The notes under the pieces were generated by a model. That model was not told where the DNA came from. It saw nothing but the letters and a program-made list of their open reading frames with translations, and ran no database searches. Made by a program: the position numbers and the translations under genes. Below, one piece after another: positions 43,359 to 52,647 of a DNA stretch of 64,000 nt (its first letter is position 1; each line of letters starts with the position of its first letter). Source of the DNA: Mesorhizobium koreense (GTDB lineage Bacteria; Pseudomonadota; Alphaproteobacteria; Rhizobiales; Rhizobiaceae); contig NZ_CP134228.1 of the NCBI RefSeq assembly GCF_031656215.1, forward strand, positions 930,001 to 994,000, read 5' to 3'.

Positions 43359-44531
43359 TCACGAACTGCGAGTGGTCGCCAGGACGATAGCGCCGACAAC
43401 GCCAGAGGAGACGGACCCCGCCAACACGCCGATCTTGACCTGATCGAGGAGGTCGGGCGACATCGGGAATGCCAGCAACCCAATGAAAAGACTCATCGTG
43501 AAGCCGATGCCGCACAGCAGCGATACGCCATAGACCTGCCGCCAGGTGGCGCGTTCCGGCAAGACCGCCAGCTTGGTCTTGATTGCCAGAATCGTCATAC
43601 CGAATACGCCGATCTGTTTACCAACGAACAGACCAGCGGCGATGCCTAGTGGAACTGGACTGAGCAAGGCGGAGGGCGAAAAACCCGCATACGATACGCC
43701 GGCATTGGCAAAGCCGAAGATTGGCACGATGGCGAACGCCATCCAAGGCTGAATCGCGTATTCGAGCCTCAGGAGCGGCGGTTCAGTTAATTATGTGTCG
43801 GGGGTTTCGATCACAAGCGGGATTGTAAGGGCGAGCGCTATGCCCGCCAGCGTCGCGTGAACGCCGGATAGATATATGAGATACCAAAGGCCAACACCGA
43901 GGATGAGATAGGGAATCAGGGCAGTGACCTTCGCGCGGTTCAGGCCGATGGCCATCGCAATGACGGCGGCGGCTCCGGCGAGCGCGTGCAAATTGAGGTC
44001 GGCTGTATAGAAGAGGGCGATGAGGATGACCGCGCCCAGGTCGTCAAGAATGGCCAGCGCGGTCAGGAACACCTTGAGAGAAAGCGGGACGCGCGAACCA
44101 AGGAGCGACAGGACGCCGAGTGCAAAGGCTATGTCGGTCGCGGCAGGGATCGCCCAGCCCCGTATTGTTTCAGGCGAGTCTACGTTGATTGCGGCATAGA
44201 TCAGAGCCGGAACAACCATGCCGCCAAGGGCGGCGAGGCCGGGAAGCATCCGGCTGGACCATGTCGCCAGTTGTCCGCCGATCACTTCGCGCTTGATTTC
44301 GAGGCCGACCAGCAGGAAGAAGACGGCCATCAACGCGTCGTTTATCCAGTGCTGGACGCTCAGGCCGCCAACATAGGAGTGCAGCACCGTTGAATAGGTC
44401 GCGCCCAGCGGCGAGTTGGCGACGATCAAGGCAAGAACGGCGGCCGCCATCAGGACGAGGCCGCCCGATGCCTCGCTGTCGATAAAGCCGCGCAGAAAAC
44501 TTGACGGCCGCGTGGTCTTTGGCGTGGACAT
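43359..44531 (-). pseudogene. nhaA: Second nhaA, single nonsense codon
   Basis: The frame is continuous from the ATG at 44531 to 43359 except for one TAA at 43791-43793. NhaA residues lie on both sides: [20 protein letters not shown] and [20 protein letters not shown] before, [20 protein letters not shown] and [20 protein letters not shown] after. The stop falls in the cytoplasmic loop where the intact paralog has [10 protein letters not shown]. It would encode 390 aa. Either a recent knock-out or a sequence error; without read-through only the N-terminal 246 residues are made. Confidence 0.85.
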
Positions 44532-44692
44532 GGGTTCGTCTTCCCTGAGCAGGTTGCGCCTGTTCTCCGTCGTTTTAGGGAAGCCTTGGGCGCACGCAGC
44601 ACACGCCGTTGACGGTATATAGCGTTTGCCTTGAGATATGGCCACCGGCCAAACCTCTATGCGGCGACACCATGCCAGTCTAAAGCTGGAAA

Positions 44693-46069
44693 ATGCGTCG
44701 CACATTTCCACGAAACCCAATGCTTCGCCGCACGCGCGCCATGTGGGGTTCGCGCCGTGTATGGCAGCCGCGCCTGGTGTTCTGGATCGGTGCCGTGCTC
44801 GTCGGCCTTGTCAGCGTACTGTTCGCGAAACTGGCCGACGTTGCACAATCCGGTTTCCATACGATCATCGGCGATGGCGGCGGCTGGCGCGGCCTGCTGC
44901 CGCTTCTCATCACGCCCATCGGCTTCATGCTGTGCGCGTGGGCAGCCTATGTCTATTTCCCCAACTCACAGGGCAGCGGCATCCCACAGGCGATCGCCGC
45001 CCGCCACCTTCGCGATGAAGAGGAACGGAACCGCTTGCTGTCGTTCAAGATGGTGATCGGCAAGATCGGCCTTACCCTGCTCGGCCTGTTGTGCGGCGCA
45101 TCGATCAGCCGCGAAGGGCCGACGGTGCAGGTCGGCGCGTCGATCATGCTGCAGGTGGCCCGCTGGGGCGGCATGGCGCAGGCACGCGGCCTGATCCTCG
45201 CCGGATCGGCCGCCGGTGTCGCTGCCGCTTTCAACACGCCGCTCGCCGGCATTGTCTTCGCCATCGAAGAAATGGGCCGTACCTATCAGGCGCGCACCAA
45301 CGGGCTGGTGTTGACGGCGGTGATCTTGGCCGGGCTCGCTTCGCTCGGCCTGCTTGGCAACTACACTTATTTCGGGGTGGCGAAGGGCACTGTGTCTTTC
45401 ATCGTCAACGCCCCGCTGATCCTGGCCTGCGGCATTGTCGGCGGCGGGTTCGGCGCATTGTTTTCCCTGCTGGTATTGAAGGGAACACGTCAGATAAGAC
45501 GCTGGAACGTGCTGCAGCCGCTGCCACGCACCTTACTGGTGGCCGGCTTGTGCGGCATCGGCGTGGCGCTGATCGGCCTAGCCTCGGACGGATTGACCTT
45601 TGGCACCGGCTACGCCCAGGCGCGCGGCGCGATCGAAGGAACGCCTCTGCCCTGGATTTTCTTTGCCGAGAAGTTGGCTGCCGGCGTGTTGTCGACGGTT
45701 TCCGGAATACCGGGCGGCCTGTTCGCGCCGTCGCTGGCGGTGGGAGCGGGAGTCGGCTCTTCGCTAAGCCTGATATTCGGCGGCGGCACCGGCGTAGCGG
45801 CGCTGCTCGGCATGGCTGGCTATTTCGCCGGCGTGGTCCAGGCGCCGATGACCGCTTTCGTCATCATCCTCGAAATGACCGGCAACCAGGACAACGTCAT
45901 CGCGCTGATGATCACCTCGATGCTTGGCTACGGCACGGCCCGGATGATCTCGCATGAACCGCTCTATCACGCATTGTCACGCATATTCGTCGCCGAAGCG
46001 ATCCGCCGGCGACGATCGGAAATGATGACGTCGCCAGCGCCGCTTGAGCAAAGCTCCCGTGACGGCTAG
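44693..46069 (+). CDS. ClC-family chloride channel or Cl-/H+ antiporter
   Basis: 458 aa, about ten or more membrane segments. Selectivity-filter motifs GSGIP (94-98), SREGP with the gating glutamate E141, and [16 protein letters not shown] are present, as is the IEE pair (192-193) near the position of the internal proton glutamate of exchangers. No CBS domains follow. In bacteria ClC exchangers help in acid and osmotic stress, in keeping with the nearby nhaA genes. The exact start is unclear; in-frame ATGs also occur at 44720 and 44741. Confidence 0.92.
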   Translation: MRRTFPRNPMLRRTRAMWGSRRVWQPRLVFWIGAVLVGLVSVLFAKLADVAQSGFHTIIGDGGGWRGLLPLLITPIGFMLCAWAAYVYFPNSQGSGIPQAIAARHLRDEEERNRLLSFKMVIGKIGLTLLGLLCGASISREGPTVQVGASIMLQVARWGGMAQARGLILAGSAAGVAAAFNTPLAGIVFAIEEMGRTYQARTNGLVLTAVILAGLASLGLLGNYTYFGVAKGTVSFIVNAPLILACGIVGGGFGALFSLLVLKGTRQIRRWNVLQPLPRTLLVAGLCGIGVALIGLASDGLTFGTGYAQARGAIEGTPLPWIFFAEKLAAGVLSTVSGIPGGLFAPSLAVGAGVGSSLSLIFGGGTGVAALLGMAGYFAGVVQAPMTAFVIILEMTGNQDNVIALMITSMLGYGTARMISHEPLYHALSRIFVAEAIRRRRSEMMTSPAPLEQSSRDG

Positions 46070-46470
46070 TTTGCGGAATCCGACGGATAACTGCATCCCG
46101 GTGCTGCCACGGCGCTCGCCTTTACCAGGATCATCGACGGCTCGACGCGTTCCGGAAACTTCCCCCCCGGTGGGCGTCCCCCCTGGGCTGACGCTGATGC
46201 TCAATCATAGATTATCGAGATACCCCGCAAGAACGCGCTGACGGATCTCATTGAGGGCGGTGGCTTTCGCGTGTCGATGTTGTGGAAGTCCGCCGCCAGC
46301 GTATCGTGCCAATTCCGCGATTGTGCCGGCAAACTTCACACCGGTCGGGCCACGCTGGCAATGACGAAGATCAGGAGCGCGGCCTGTCGAAACGAACGAA
46401 AGACGAAGGTTTGCTACCGTCGCCCCGCCAGGCGACACATGGTGGTTTTCAGGATTATCCATGCAACCAG
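46070..46470. other. Intergenic between ClC and MFS genes
   Basis: About 400 nt between converging genes. A minus-strand frame ending KATALNEIRQRVLAGYLDNL has no known family. No terminator is obvious. Confidence 0.4.
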
Positions 46471-47742
46471 TTATGTATGAAGCTGCGTGACGTCCTCCCC
46501 CTTCGGCTCTTCATCCGCCCGGCCGTCCAGGGCCACACTCTCGGGAGTTTGAACCGGCGTTGCAGGCAGAACCTGGAAATCGCTGCGCTGATCAGGATCG
46601 ACCGCCGGCGCCTGCCAAGAGCGCCATAAGGCATGCAATCCGTAAAGCCCATAAATGATGGCCATTGCAATGAAAAAGCCTGATGGGCCCGTTGCATCCA
46701 TAAGCCGCCCGCCGAGTTGCGGGCCGATCATGGTGCCGATGCCGTAAACGATCAGCAGGCCTCCCGATACCTGCAGAAATTCCCCAGTGTCGGCCTTGTC
46801 GTTGGCATGCGCAACGTTGAGAGCATAGATCGTGAAAAGGACTGAACCCAGCGCAAACACACCGGCAATGACCGCCACAGACCGAACAGGCGAAGTCATG
46901 ATCATGGTCAGGGAGACTGCCGCCCCGATCATTCCGGCGAGAGCCATGACGTAGCGACGATCGATACGGTCAGAGAGCTTTCCAAAGGGAACCTGGAATA
47001 TCATTCCACCCACCATGGCAGCCGTCATCATAATTGCGATGCCGGTCGAAGACAGTCCAACGGCCTGCCCGTAAAGCGGCCCGAAATAGTTCCAGTTGCC
47101 AAAGATGACGCCGGCGAGGAATGATCCGACAAGGGCGGCCGGCGATTTGAAATAAAGCGCCTTCAAGTCGAGAGACATGCGAGTAAGAGGTTGCGGTGAC
47201 TGCGCTGTCGTAAAGGCGATCGGCAGCATCGCCATGCTATAGAACACAGCGCTAATCATAAACAATACCGGCGTTCCAACATGGCCTAAAGGCAGGATGA
47301 ATTGCCCTGCTCCGACGCCCGACATGGAAGCGATCATGTAGCCGGCGAAAATCGTACCACGGTTTGCATTATCGACGCGCTCGTTGAGCCAGCTCTCGAT
47401 GATCATGTAAGCGCCCGAAAGAGCAAGGCCGCCAATTACCCGAAACACACACCATGCAAGCGGATCCAGGATTAAGGCATGGAGCAGCATGGAAACACCG
47501 AGCAGCGCCTGAAGTGCGGCAAACACACGGATATGGCCGACCCGCTTCACCAGGATCGGTGTGATAATGCAGCCTGCGGTGAAAGCCAGCGCGTAAGACG
47601 TTCCGATCCACGCGATTTCGGTGCGGCTCCAGCCTTCGGCCGCGGCCCGCAATGGGATGAGCACGCCTTGTAACCCGACCGCCAGCATCATAATGAACGT
47701 GCTGAGCAGCAAAACGCCGACCGATCGCAAGCTGCCCCTCAT
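46471..47742 (-). CDS. Major facilitator superfamily transporter
   Basis: 423 aa with 12 predicted spans. RVGHIRVFAALQALLGV and GGLALSGAYMIIESWLNERV in the first half, PFGKLSDRIDRRYVMALAGM (the loop repeat of the MFS motif) in the second. Closest in layout to the YcaD group of putative exporters. The C-terminal tail is polar. I chose the ATG at 47742; the frame opens at a GTG at 47784. Substrate unknown. Confidence 0.88.
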   Translation of the reverse strand: MRGSLRSVGVLLLSTFIMMLAVGLQGVLIPLRAAAEGWSRTEIAWIGTSYALAFTAGCIITPILVKRVGHIRVFAALQALLGVSMLLHALILDPLAWCVFRVIGGLALSGAYMIIESWLNERVDNANRGTIFAGYMIASMSGVGAGQFILPLGHVGTPVLFMISAVFYSMAMLPIAFTTAQSPQPLTRMSLDLKALYFKSPAALVGSFLAGVIFGNWNYFGPLYGQAVGLSSTGIAIMMTAAMVGGMIFQVPFGKLSDRIDRRYVMALAGMIGAAVSLTMIMTSPVRSVAVIAGVFALGSVLFTIYALNVAHANDKADTGEFLQVSGGLLIVYGIGTMIGPQLGGRLMDATGPSGFFIAMAIIYGLYGLHALWRSWQAPAVDPDQRSDFQVLPATPVQTPESVALDGRADEEPKGEDVTQLHT

Positions 47743-48169
47743 GATGACACCGATCCCTAGATGACCCAAAGCTGAAATTATCACCGAGATCGCGGCATCG
47801 AATTTTCAAAGAGCGTCCACAACCGACGCTTTCGCGGCGTCAGCGTAGCCGCAGGCCGCGAATATTTTTGCAGGCTATGCCGGATTTCGCAGCGACGCTG
47901 AGCTCCTCAAAAGCCTGTAGGGCATCGCAGTTAATATGTACCGTTCTGATCGCTCGGAAGAAGTTCGTTGGAGCGCTAGGCAGGCCGAGCACGGAACAAT
48001 ACCCATGAGACCGGAGGACGATGCTCGACACCTACCCGGCGCGAGAGCCCGTGCGCGCCCAGCGCCTCGTCTGCGGGCTGGATCGGCTCCGCCGTTGCGG
48101 GGAGACCACATGGGCCCAGGCGCACAGTTGCTCCGCCGTGACCGGCGCATCGAACAGGCTCGGCATGAC
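47743..48169. other. Intergenic, no gene supported
   Basis: About 430 nt upstream of the MFS gene. No family-like frame; no promoter that I would call. Confidence 0.4.
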
Positions 48170-48500
48170 GGCGACCGGCGGGGCTCTACATGCTGCCCTG
48201 GCGGGGGCGGTGGCGATAATCACCCCCCTTCTCCAGGCGGTTGGCCTATCGGGTGAAGACGGCTTGGCTCTGCGCCATGCGTGGCGCTCTGCTGACGATT
48301 GGCCTCGCGGCGGACTGCTGCCGACCAATCCACGCGGGCGACTTTCGTCGTCGGCACCGTGATCGCCGGCCTCGGCTTCGGCCTGTTCCAGACGCCGAAC
48401 AACCGCATCCTGCCGTTGTCAGCGCCCAAGGCGCGCTGTGGCGGCGCCGGTCCCATGCTAGGCACCGCGCGGCTAGGTTTGAATGTCTGCTACCCGCTAT
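48170..48500 (+). pseudogene. MFS (DHA2-type) transporter fragment
   Basis: In shifting frames: ALYMLPW, then SRRLAYRVKTAWLCAMRGAL, then VVGTVIAGLGFGLFQTPNNR with GPMLGTARLGLN. Order and motifs match the second half of drug-exporter MFS proteins. Several frameshifts; the rest is gone. Confidence 0.65.
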
Positions 48501-48798
48501 GCGAACGCCAAAAGTTGTCGATCAGCTCCCGGCCCCGTCCATGCCGACCGTTGGGCGTCCAGGAACGGCGGCTTTCAAGAAAACGTCAGTGACTTTGGAA
48601 CGGCAGAGATTGGGTCGGAAGCTGTCGTTGCGATCAGAGCCCTCCTACAACGGCGGCTATTCGATCCTCGATGCCTAAAGCCGACTGTCCGGAGACGGCC
48701 CCAACCGAGACATCTCTCGCTTGATACTCGCTAATGGATGAAGCCGTGCGCTATGCTACTCTGGACGACAGACCGCTTGAGCTCCAAGGCACATCGGG
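48501..48798. other. Intergenic
   Basis: About 300 nt between the MFS scrap and the ribbon-helix-helix gene. Nothing supported. Confidence 0.4.
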
Positions 48799-48966
48799 TC
48801 ATTCAGTGGAGTTCTGCTTCGATGGCTTCAAGCCGCGCCGGTCGGCGTATTCGATCAATGCGACCTCAATGACAGCCGTAATTGACCGGCGGTCCAACTC
48901 CGCGAGTTTTTGAGCCAACGCTAAGATCGCTGGGTCAAGGCGAGTCGTAAACGGCTGCTTCGACAT
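48799..48966 (-). CDS. Ribbon-helix-helix (CopG-like) regulator
   Basis: 55 aa, minus strand. MSKQPFTTRLDPAILALAQK gives the short beta strand and first helix; LAELDRRSITAVIEVALIEY the second helix; a basic tail ends it. This is a minimal RHH DNA-binding dimer, similar to antitoxins and plasmid copy regulators. It is divergent from the gene at 49104, and two identical 12-bp palindromes lie between them (49004-49037), as expected for autoregulation. No toxin gene is adjacent. Confidence 0.7.
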   Translation of the reverse strand: MSKQPFTTRLDPAILALAQKLAELDRRSITAVIEVALIEYADRRGLKPSKQNSTE

Positions 48967-49003
48967 TTTCGGTGTTGAACTTCGCTCTCATTTGTGTATA
49001 GTC

Positions 49004-49037
49004 TTGCACGTGCAATGCACTCGCTTTGCACGTGCAA
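49004..49037. promoter_or_regulatory. Twin palindromic operator
   Basis: TTGCACGTGCAA occurs twice, at 49004-49015 and 49026-49037. Each is a perfect 12-bp palindrome and their centres are 22 bp apart (two helical turns), so bound dimers would sit on the same face. A TATACA -10 for the RHH gene lies next to the first copy on the minus strand. Confidence 0.75.
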
Positions 49038-49103
49038 CAGCTGGCCAAAGCGGTGCAACGCTCTGACCAGCCTGACCACACCAAGCTGAGTGGAGCTCGG
49101 ATC

Positions 49104-49790
49104 ATGGCTGATTCCGACAATACCACGACTTTGCCTTTCGTCACGCGCAGAGCGGATCGTAGCGACCCAGCGGAGTTCCGCGATGGACATTCCCTAGCCA
49201 GCCCTGCCGTTGATGATCCGTTGATAAAAGATCCCGCGGTCGTTCTTTCCCTTGCCTGGATCGACGCGCACACGACGACTTTGGCTTCTTGTGTTCAGCA
49301 GCAAAAAGCTGAAACCGAGCTCATGAAAGATAACGGTTTCTCATCCATATCGACTGAGGTGCCGCGAAAAGGGAAGGGGATAACAGCCGAACTCCGCTAC
49401 CTCGCCGCCCGGAAGGCGGAAATGGATAACGCATCGAAAGCGGAAATCTTGCTGGAGAAAATTGCGACCACATCTGCCATCTCAATGGCGGGCGTGGCAG
49501 CAAAGCTTGCAGTCGTCGTGCGCGAAGCCGCTGACAACAACGATCTCTTTGATTTCCCGCTTCCACATATCCGCTCGGCATTGGCTGACCTACGACATCT
49601 CCTGCACGAATCGGTAGGCGACGACGCTGCCACGTTGCCGGGTTGTGACCGGTCGATCGGATCGCTTTTCGAGCAGCCTGCATCTTCCATCGCCGCCTGG
49701 CGCGCATTCCGTGCCTGGAGCCAGGACGACGAAGAAACCTATCGGACCTGGACGGATATTTTCAGGACACTCCAAAGCGCACGCCAGTAG
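49104..49790 (+). CDS. Hypothetical protein of the mobile element
   Basis: 228 aa, mostly helical and soluble: RYLAARKAEMDNASKAEILL, KIATTSAISMAGVAAKLAVV, LPHIRSALADLRHLLHESVG. No family I can name. GGAG lies 8 nt before the ATG at 49104; the frame reaches 49026 but that part overlaps the operator. Divergent from the RHH regulator and upstream of the transfer control genes. Confidence 0.7.
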   Translation: MADSDNTTTLPFVTRRADRSDPAEFRDGHSLASPAVDDPLIKDPAVVLSLAWIDAHTTTLASCVQQQKAETELMKDNGFSSISTEVPRKGKGITAELRYLAARKAEMDNASKAEILLEKIATTSAISMAGVAAKLAVVVREAADNNDLFDFPLPHIRSALADLRHLLHESVGDDAATLPGCDRSIGSLFEQPASSIAAWRAFRAWSQDDEETYRTWTDIFRTLQSARQ

Positions 49791-49921
49791 ACGATTTCGA
49801 CATCGGCCGATCCGCCGAATCCGAGGTCGTCGCCTTCCACCAATCCGTCGTCAATGACGGAATCCAAGGATACCGCACACGTCCGCGCTGCCCTATCAAA
49901 CTTTTGAAAGGGAGAGAGCGG

Positions 49922-50122
49922 ATGCGGATGAAACCGGACTCATCGCGGTGGCGTGACCCACATGCATATGCGTTCGTCAAAGACGCCGCCGCCAATGTGA
50001 TCGCCTGGGAATTCCTGCGCCGGAATCCTGACTATCAGCGTGATTTCTCTGCGTCCCGCACGACCAAGGCCATGCGCGAGCTGCGCAAACGCTGGGGTTT
50101 GCAGTTTCGCCGCCAGGCCTGA
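49922..50122 (+). CDS. DUF6499 protein, frame-0 half of an FseA-like activator
   Basis: 66 aa: MKPDSSRWRDPHAYAFVKDA and NVIAWEFLRRNPDYQRDFSA are the DUF6499 signature. It ends in TGA at 50120-50122. The DUF2285 domain continues in the +1 frame, open from 50040. In Mesorhizobium ICEMlSymR7A the equivalent genes msi172 and msi171 are joined by +1 ribosomal frameshifting to make FseA, the activator of element excision. The gene order (DUF6499, then DUF2285 in +1, then an excisionase-like gene) is the same here. AAGGGAG lies before the ATG at 49922. Confidence 0.82.
   Translation: MRMKPDSSRWRDPHAYAFVKDAAANVIAWEFLRRNPDYQRDFSASRTTKAMRELRKRWGLQFRRQA
50102..50122 (+). promoter_or_regulatory. Candidate +1 ribosomal frameshift site
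   Basis: The frame-0 codons CAG-TTT-CGC (50102-50110) can become TTC-GCC if the P-site tRNA-Phe slips from TTT to TTC one base forward. This gives WGLQF-AARPDQ, a smooth join of the two domains. The frame-0 stop is four codons further on. Confidence 0.5.
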
Positions 50123-50678
50123 CCAGTCCGCGGCCGAACAGCCTATCTATTGGGCGCCTGAGATCGACCCGGGCGTCATCAACCTCATCGAGTCCCCGAT
50201 GTCTTTGCGAGCGAAGCAGGACATGACGGCGAACATTCCGTACCCGCAGGGCGAGCGTGATGAAATCGGCCTTCATATCCGTCCATCGCCTGAAGGCCCG
50301 CAACTGGCGCTCCTGAACGGTGCGCAGCCTGACAAACCGTTGGCCGCCATCATCCCACTCGATGACATGGCGTTCGATCGGCTCTCATCAATTGCGCAAT
50401 TGATCCACTCGGTTGGCGGCAAACACCGTCCTGACGCCAGGTTGAGCTCAGCCCAGCGGCGGCGTCTGGGCCATATGTTGCGATGCCTCGACGGCCGGGA
50501 AGAGAAGGCCTCGCACTTTGAAGTCGCGACGGCTTTGTTCGGCCGACGACTTGTCAGTCGGGAAGACTGGCATGACTCGTCCTTTCGATACCTGACACAT
50601 CGCCTCGCGCGCGACGGCGCGAAGATGGTCGAGCGCGGCTACCGCCAGTTGCTCCGCTATAGGCGGCGGCATTCATGA
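50106..50678 (+). CDS. DUF2285 protein, +1-frame half of an FseA-like activator
   Basis: After the shift the product continues AARPDQSAAEQPIYWAPEID, then a DUF2285 domain: AIIPLDDMAFDRLSSIAQLI and FEVATALFGRRLVSREDWHD (winged-helix-like), ending RLARDGAKMVERGYRQLLRY. A fused protein would have 251 aa. No ribosome site lets this frame start alone, which favours expression by frameshifting, although a simple one-base mutation would look the same. Probable DNA-binding activator of transfer or excision genes. Confidence 0.8.
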   Translation, partial: FAARPDQSAAEQPIYWAPEIDPGVINLIESPMSLRAKQDMTANIPYPQGERDEIGLHIRPSPEGPQLALLNGAQPDKPLAAIIPLDDMAFDRLSSIAQLIHSVGGKHRPDARLSSAQRRRLGHMLRCLDGREEKASHFEVATALFGRRLVSREDWHDSSFRYLTHRLARDGAKMVERGYRQLLRYRRRHS

Positions 50679-50798
50679 TCCTGCTCGTCCCGGTGCGAAA
50701 TAACGTTGCGCAATTCCGCACCTGATCATCCTCCTTCTGCTCCTCCATTCTGGCCATGGATCGTCTTTTATCCGCGACCGCAAGAAGGAGACACCCTC

Positions 50799-51080
50799 AT
50801 GCATGCCACCACCGCCGCACTGCCGCCGCGCTACCTGCGCACGAAGGAAGCCGCGCACTTTCTCAGCCTTTCCGCTCGCACGCTCGAGAAGCATCGCACC
50901 TACGGGACGGGCCCCGCTTATCGTAAACTCGGAGGCCGCGTCGTCTATGCGATCGAGGATCTTCAAGCCTGGGTCCAGCGTGGCGCGATGACGTCGACCT
51001 CCGATCCACGAGGTTCGGTCCTGCCGGCCAAGCGCCATACCGCACGCCCCATCGCCTACGCCGGGCGTGAAGTCCGCTGA
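50799..51080 (+). CDS. AlpA-like excisionase / recombination directionality factor candidate
   Basis: 93 aa. LPPRYLRTKEAAHFLSLSAR then TLEKHRTYGTGPAYRKLGGR and VVYAIEDLQAWVQRG is the short winged MerR/AlpA-type domain used by excisionases. The RdfS proteins that turn integrases toward excision in ICEs belong to this fold. It stands directly behind the FseA-like pair and ahead of repA, a position that fits. AAGAAGGAG precedes the ATG. No integrase is in the window. Confidence 0.72.
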   Translation: MHATTAALPPRYLRTKEAAHFLSLSARTLEKHRTYGTGPAYRKLGGRVVYAIEDLQAWVQRGAMTSTSDPRGSVLPAKRHTARPIAYAGREVR

Positions 51081-51106
51081 ACGGCCTTTCCCCTTTGTCA
51101 GCACGA

Positions 51107-52132
51107 ATGCGCGCCCCGTCGGAACGTCGCCAGCTTGACCTGTTCCGTGCGCTACCAGGCGAGTTCGCGCCACGCGATGCGCAGGACCTCATGGCCTATC
51201 CTTTCTTTTCGCTCGCCAAATCGAAGCGCGTCGCGCCGATCGATTTTCACGCCGGCGGCGTTGTCATTCGAGTTGAGGCTGTGCCGGATCATGTCATGGC
51301 GACCATCTGGGATGCCGACATCCTAATCTGGGCCGCCAGCCAGATCGTTAACGCCAGGGACGCGAGCCTGCGCACGTCGCGGCTGATGGCTGCGACACCC
51401 TACGAGATGCTCACCTTTATCGGCCGCGGCGTCTCGCAGCGCGACTATCAACGCCTCAAGGCCGCGCTCGATCGCTTGCAATCGACAAGCGTCGTCACAT
51501 CCATCCGGCAAGCCGCGGAGGGCCGATGCCATCGCTTCTCATGGATCAATGAATGGCAGGAACGCACCAGCCCTGACGGCCGCCCGCTCGGCATCGAACT
51601 GATCCTGCCAGACTGGTTCTATCGCGCCGTCATGGATGACGCGCTCGTCCTCACGATCGACCGTGCTTACTTCAGGCTGACAGGCGGCCTGGATCGCTGG
51701 CTTTACCGGCTTGTGCGCAAGCATGGCGGCCGCCAGCGCGCCGGTTGGCGCTTCGACATCCGGCACCTGCACCAGAAGTCTGGCAGCCTCGCACCGTTCA
51801 AGCGCTTCGCATTCGAAATGCGCGACATCGTCCGCCGGCAACCGCTGCCCGGATATATCTTGTTCACGGAAGTCGAAGTCAGTGGCCGTGTGTTGCTTGC
51901 CTTCGAACCGACGCCGCCTGTTGACAGGCCCGTGCTATCGGGAACCCGAACTATCGTGCCATCGGGAACCGCACTATCGTGCTATCGGGAACCTGAAGCC
52001 GGCCTAAGTGCATCATCTGAAACGGAAATTCGTGCTCCTAACTTAGACTCTAACAGTGAATCTAACTTAGATTCAGATGCGCGTGGGCGCGCGAACCATG
52101 GTAACGCGAAACACTCGGGGCGCGTGCCATGA
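51107..52132 (+). CDS. Replication initiator protein RepA (RPA family)
   Basis: 341 aa of the PF10134 type. LDLFRALPGEFAPRDAQDLM, YPFFSLAKSKRVAPIDFHAG, then EMLTFIGRGVSQRDYQRLKA and WFYRAVMDDALVLTIDRAYF; two winged-helix folds as in plasmid initiators. The last 70 residues are poorly conserved because the DNA there carries three iteron-like repeats (51931-51993). A TTG at 51095 is an alternative start. Its stop overlaps the next start in ATGA. RepA-like proteins occur on alphaproteobacterial plasmids and ICEs. Confidence 0.85.
   Translation: MRAPSERRQLDLFRALPGEFAPRDAQDLMAYPFFSLAKSKRVAPIDFHAGGVVIRVEAVPDHVMATIWDADILIWAASQIVNARDASLRTSRLMAATPYEMLTFIGRGVSQRDYQRLKAALDRLQSTSVVTSIRQAAEGRCHRFSWINEWQERTSPDGRPLGIELILPDWFYRAVMDDALVLTIDRAYFRLTGGLDRWLYRLVRKHGGRQRAGWRFDIRHLHQKSGSLAPFKRFAFEMRDIVRRQPLPGYILFTEVEVSGRVLLAFEPTPPVDRPVLSGTRTIVPSGTALSCYREPEAGLSASSETEIRAPNLDSNSESNLDSDARGRANHGNAKHSGRVP
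51931..51993 (+). repeat. Three iteron-like repeats inside repA
   Basis: CGTGCTATCGGGAACC occurs at 51931, 51955 (one change, T to C) and 51978. Spacing is 24 and 23 nt, with CTAT before copies two and three. Such spacing is typical of initiator-binding iterons and suggests a replication origin inside the 3' end of repA. Confidence 0.7.
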
Positions 52133-52647
52133 GCGGAAAAATGAACGGTCGCGCGCACGGCCGTCCGCTGCCGGACGACCCTCAGCCCTTCACCACATTG
52201 GTCGAACTGACCTTCCAGAAACAGAAGGTCGAACACTGGATACGCTTCGGCCACAAGAGCTACGAAAAGATTCTCGACCGCCGCCGCAGCGTCGTCGGCT
52301 TCGCGCCGAACGCGGTCTTCGCCTTCGTCCGCTGGGCGGCCGGCGAGCACGGCACCATCATTTCGCGCATCGACATCGTGCGCGCGATCGGCCGCGGCGA
52401 GCCGTTCCAGACATTGCCGTTCGTGCGGCCGGGCGGCGACATCCTGTTGCGGCTCGACACCTGGGCGAAGGTCCAGAAAGCGTTGCAGGCGATCGACGCC
52501 GTGGAAGCGCTCGGCCTCGATGCGGCCGACGTGTCGCCCGATCACTGGCGGCACGTCCACAACCGCTTGATCGCCGGCCTTGAGCCGGACGTCTATACAC
52601 CGGAACGCCATGCGGCGTGGCTGCGCCGCCGCAGGATCGCGCCATGA
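52129..52647 (+). CDS. DUF2840 family protein
   Basis: 172 aa: TTLVELTFQKQKVEHWIRFG, ILDRRRSVVGFAPNAVFAFV, VQKALQAIDAVEALGLDAAD. DUF2840 occurs almost only in this conjugation cluster between repA and traF. Function unknown. It overlaps both neighbours by 4 nt (ATGA), so the three are translated as a unit. Confidence 0.85.
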   Translation: MSGKMNGRAHGRPLPDDPQPFTTLVELTFQKQKVEHWIRFGHKSYEKILDRRRSVVGFAPNAVFAFVRWAAGEHGTIISRIDIVRAIGRGEPFQTLPFVRPGGDILLRLDTWAKVQKALQAIDAVEALGLDAADVSPDHWRHVHNRLIAGLEPDVYTPERHAAWLRRRRIAP

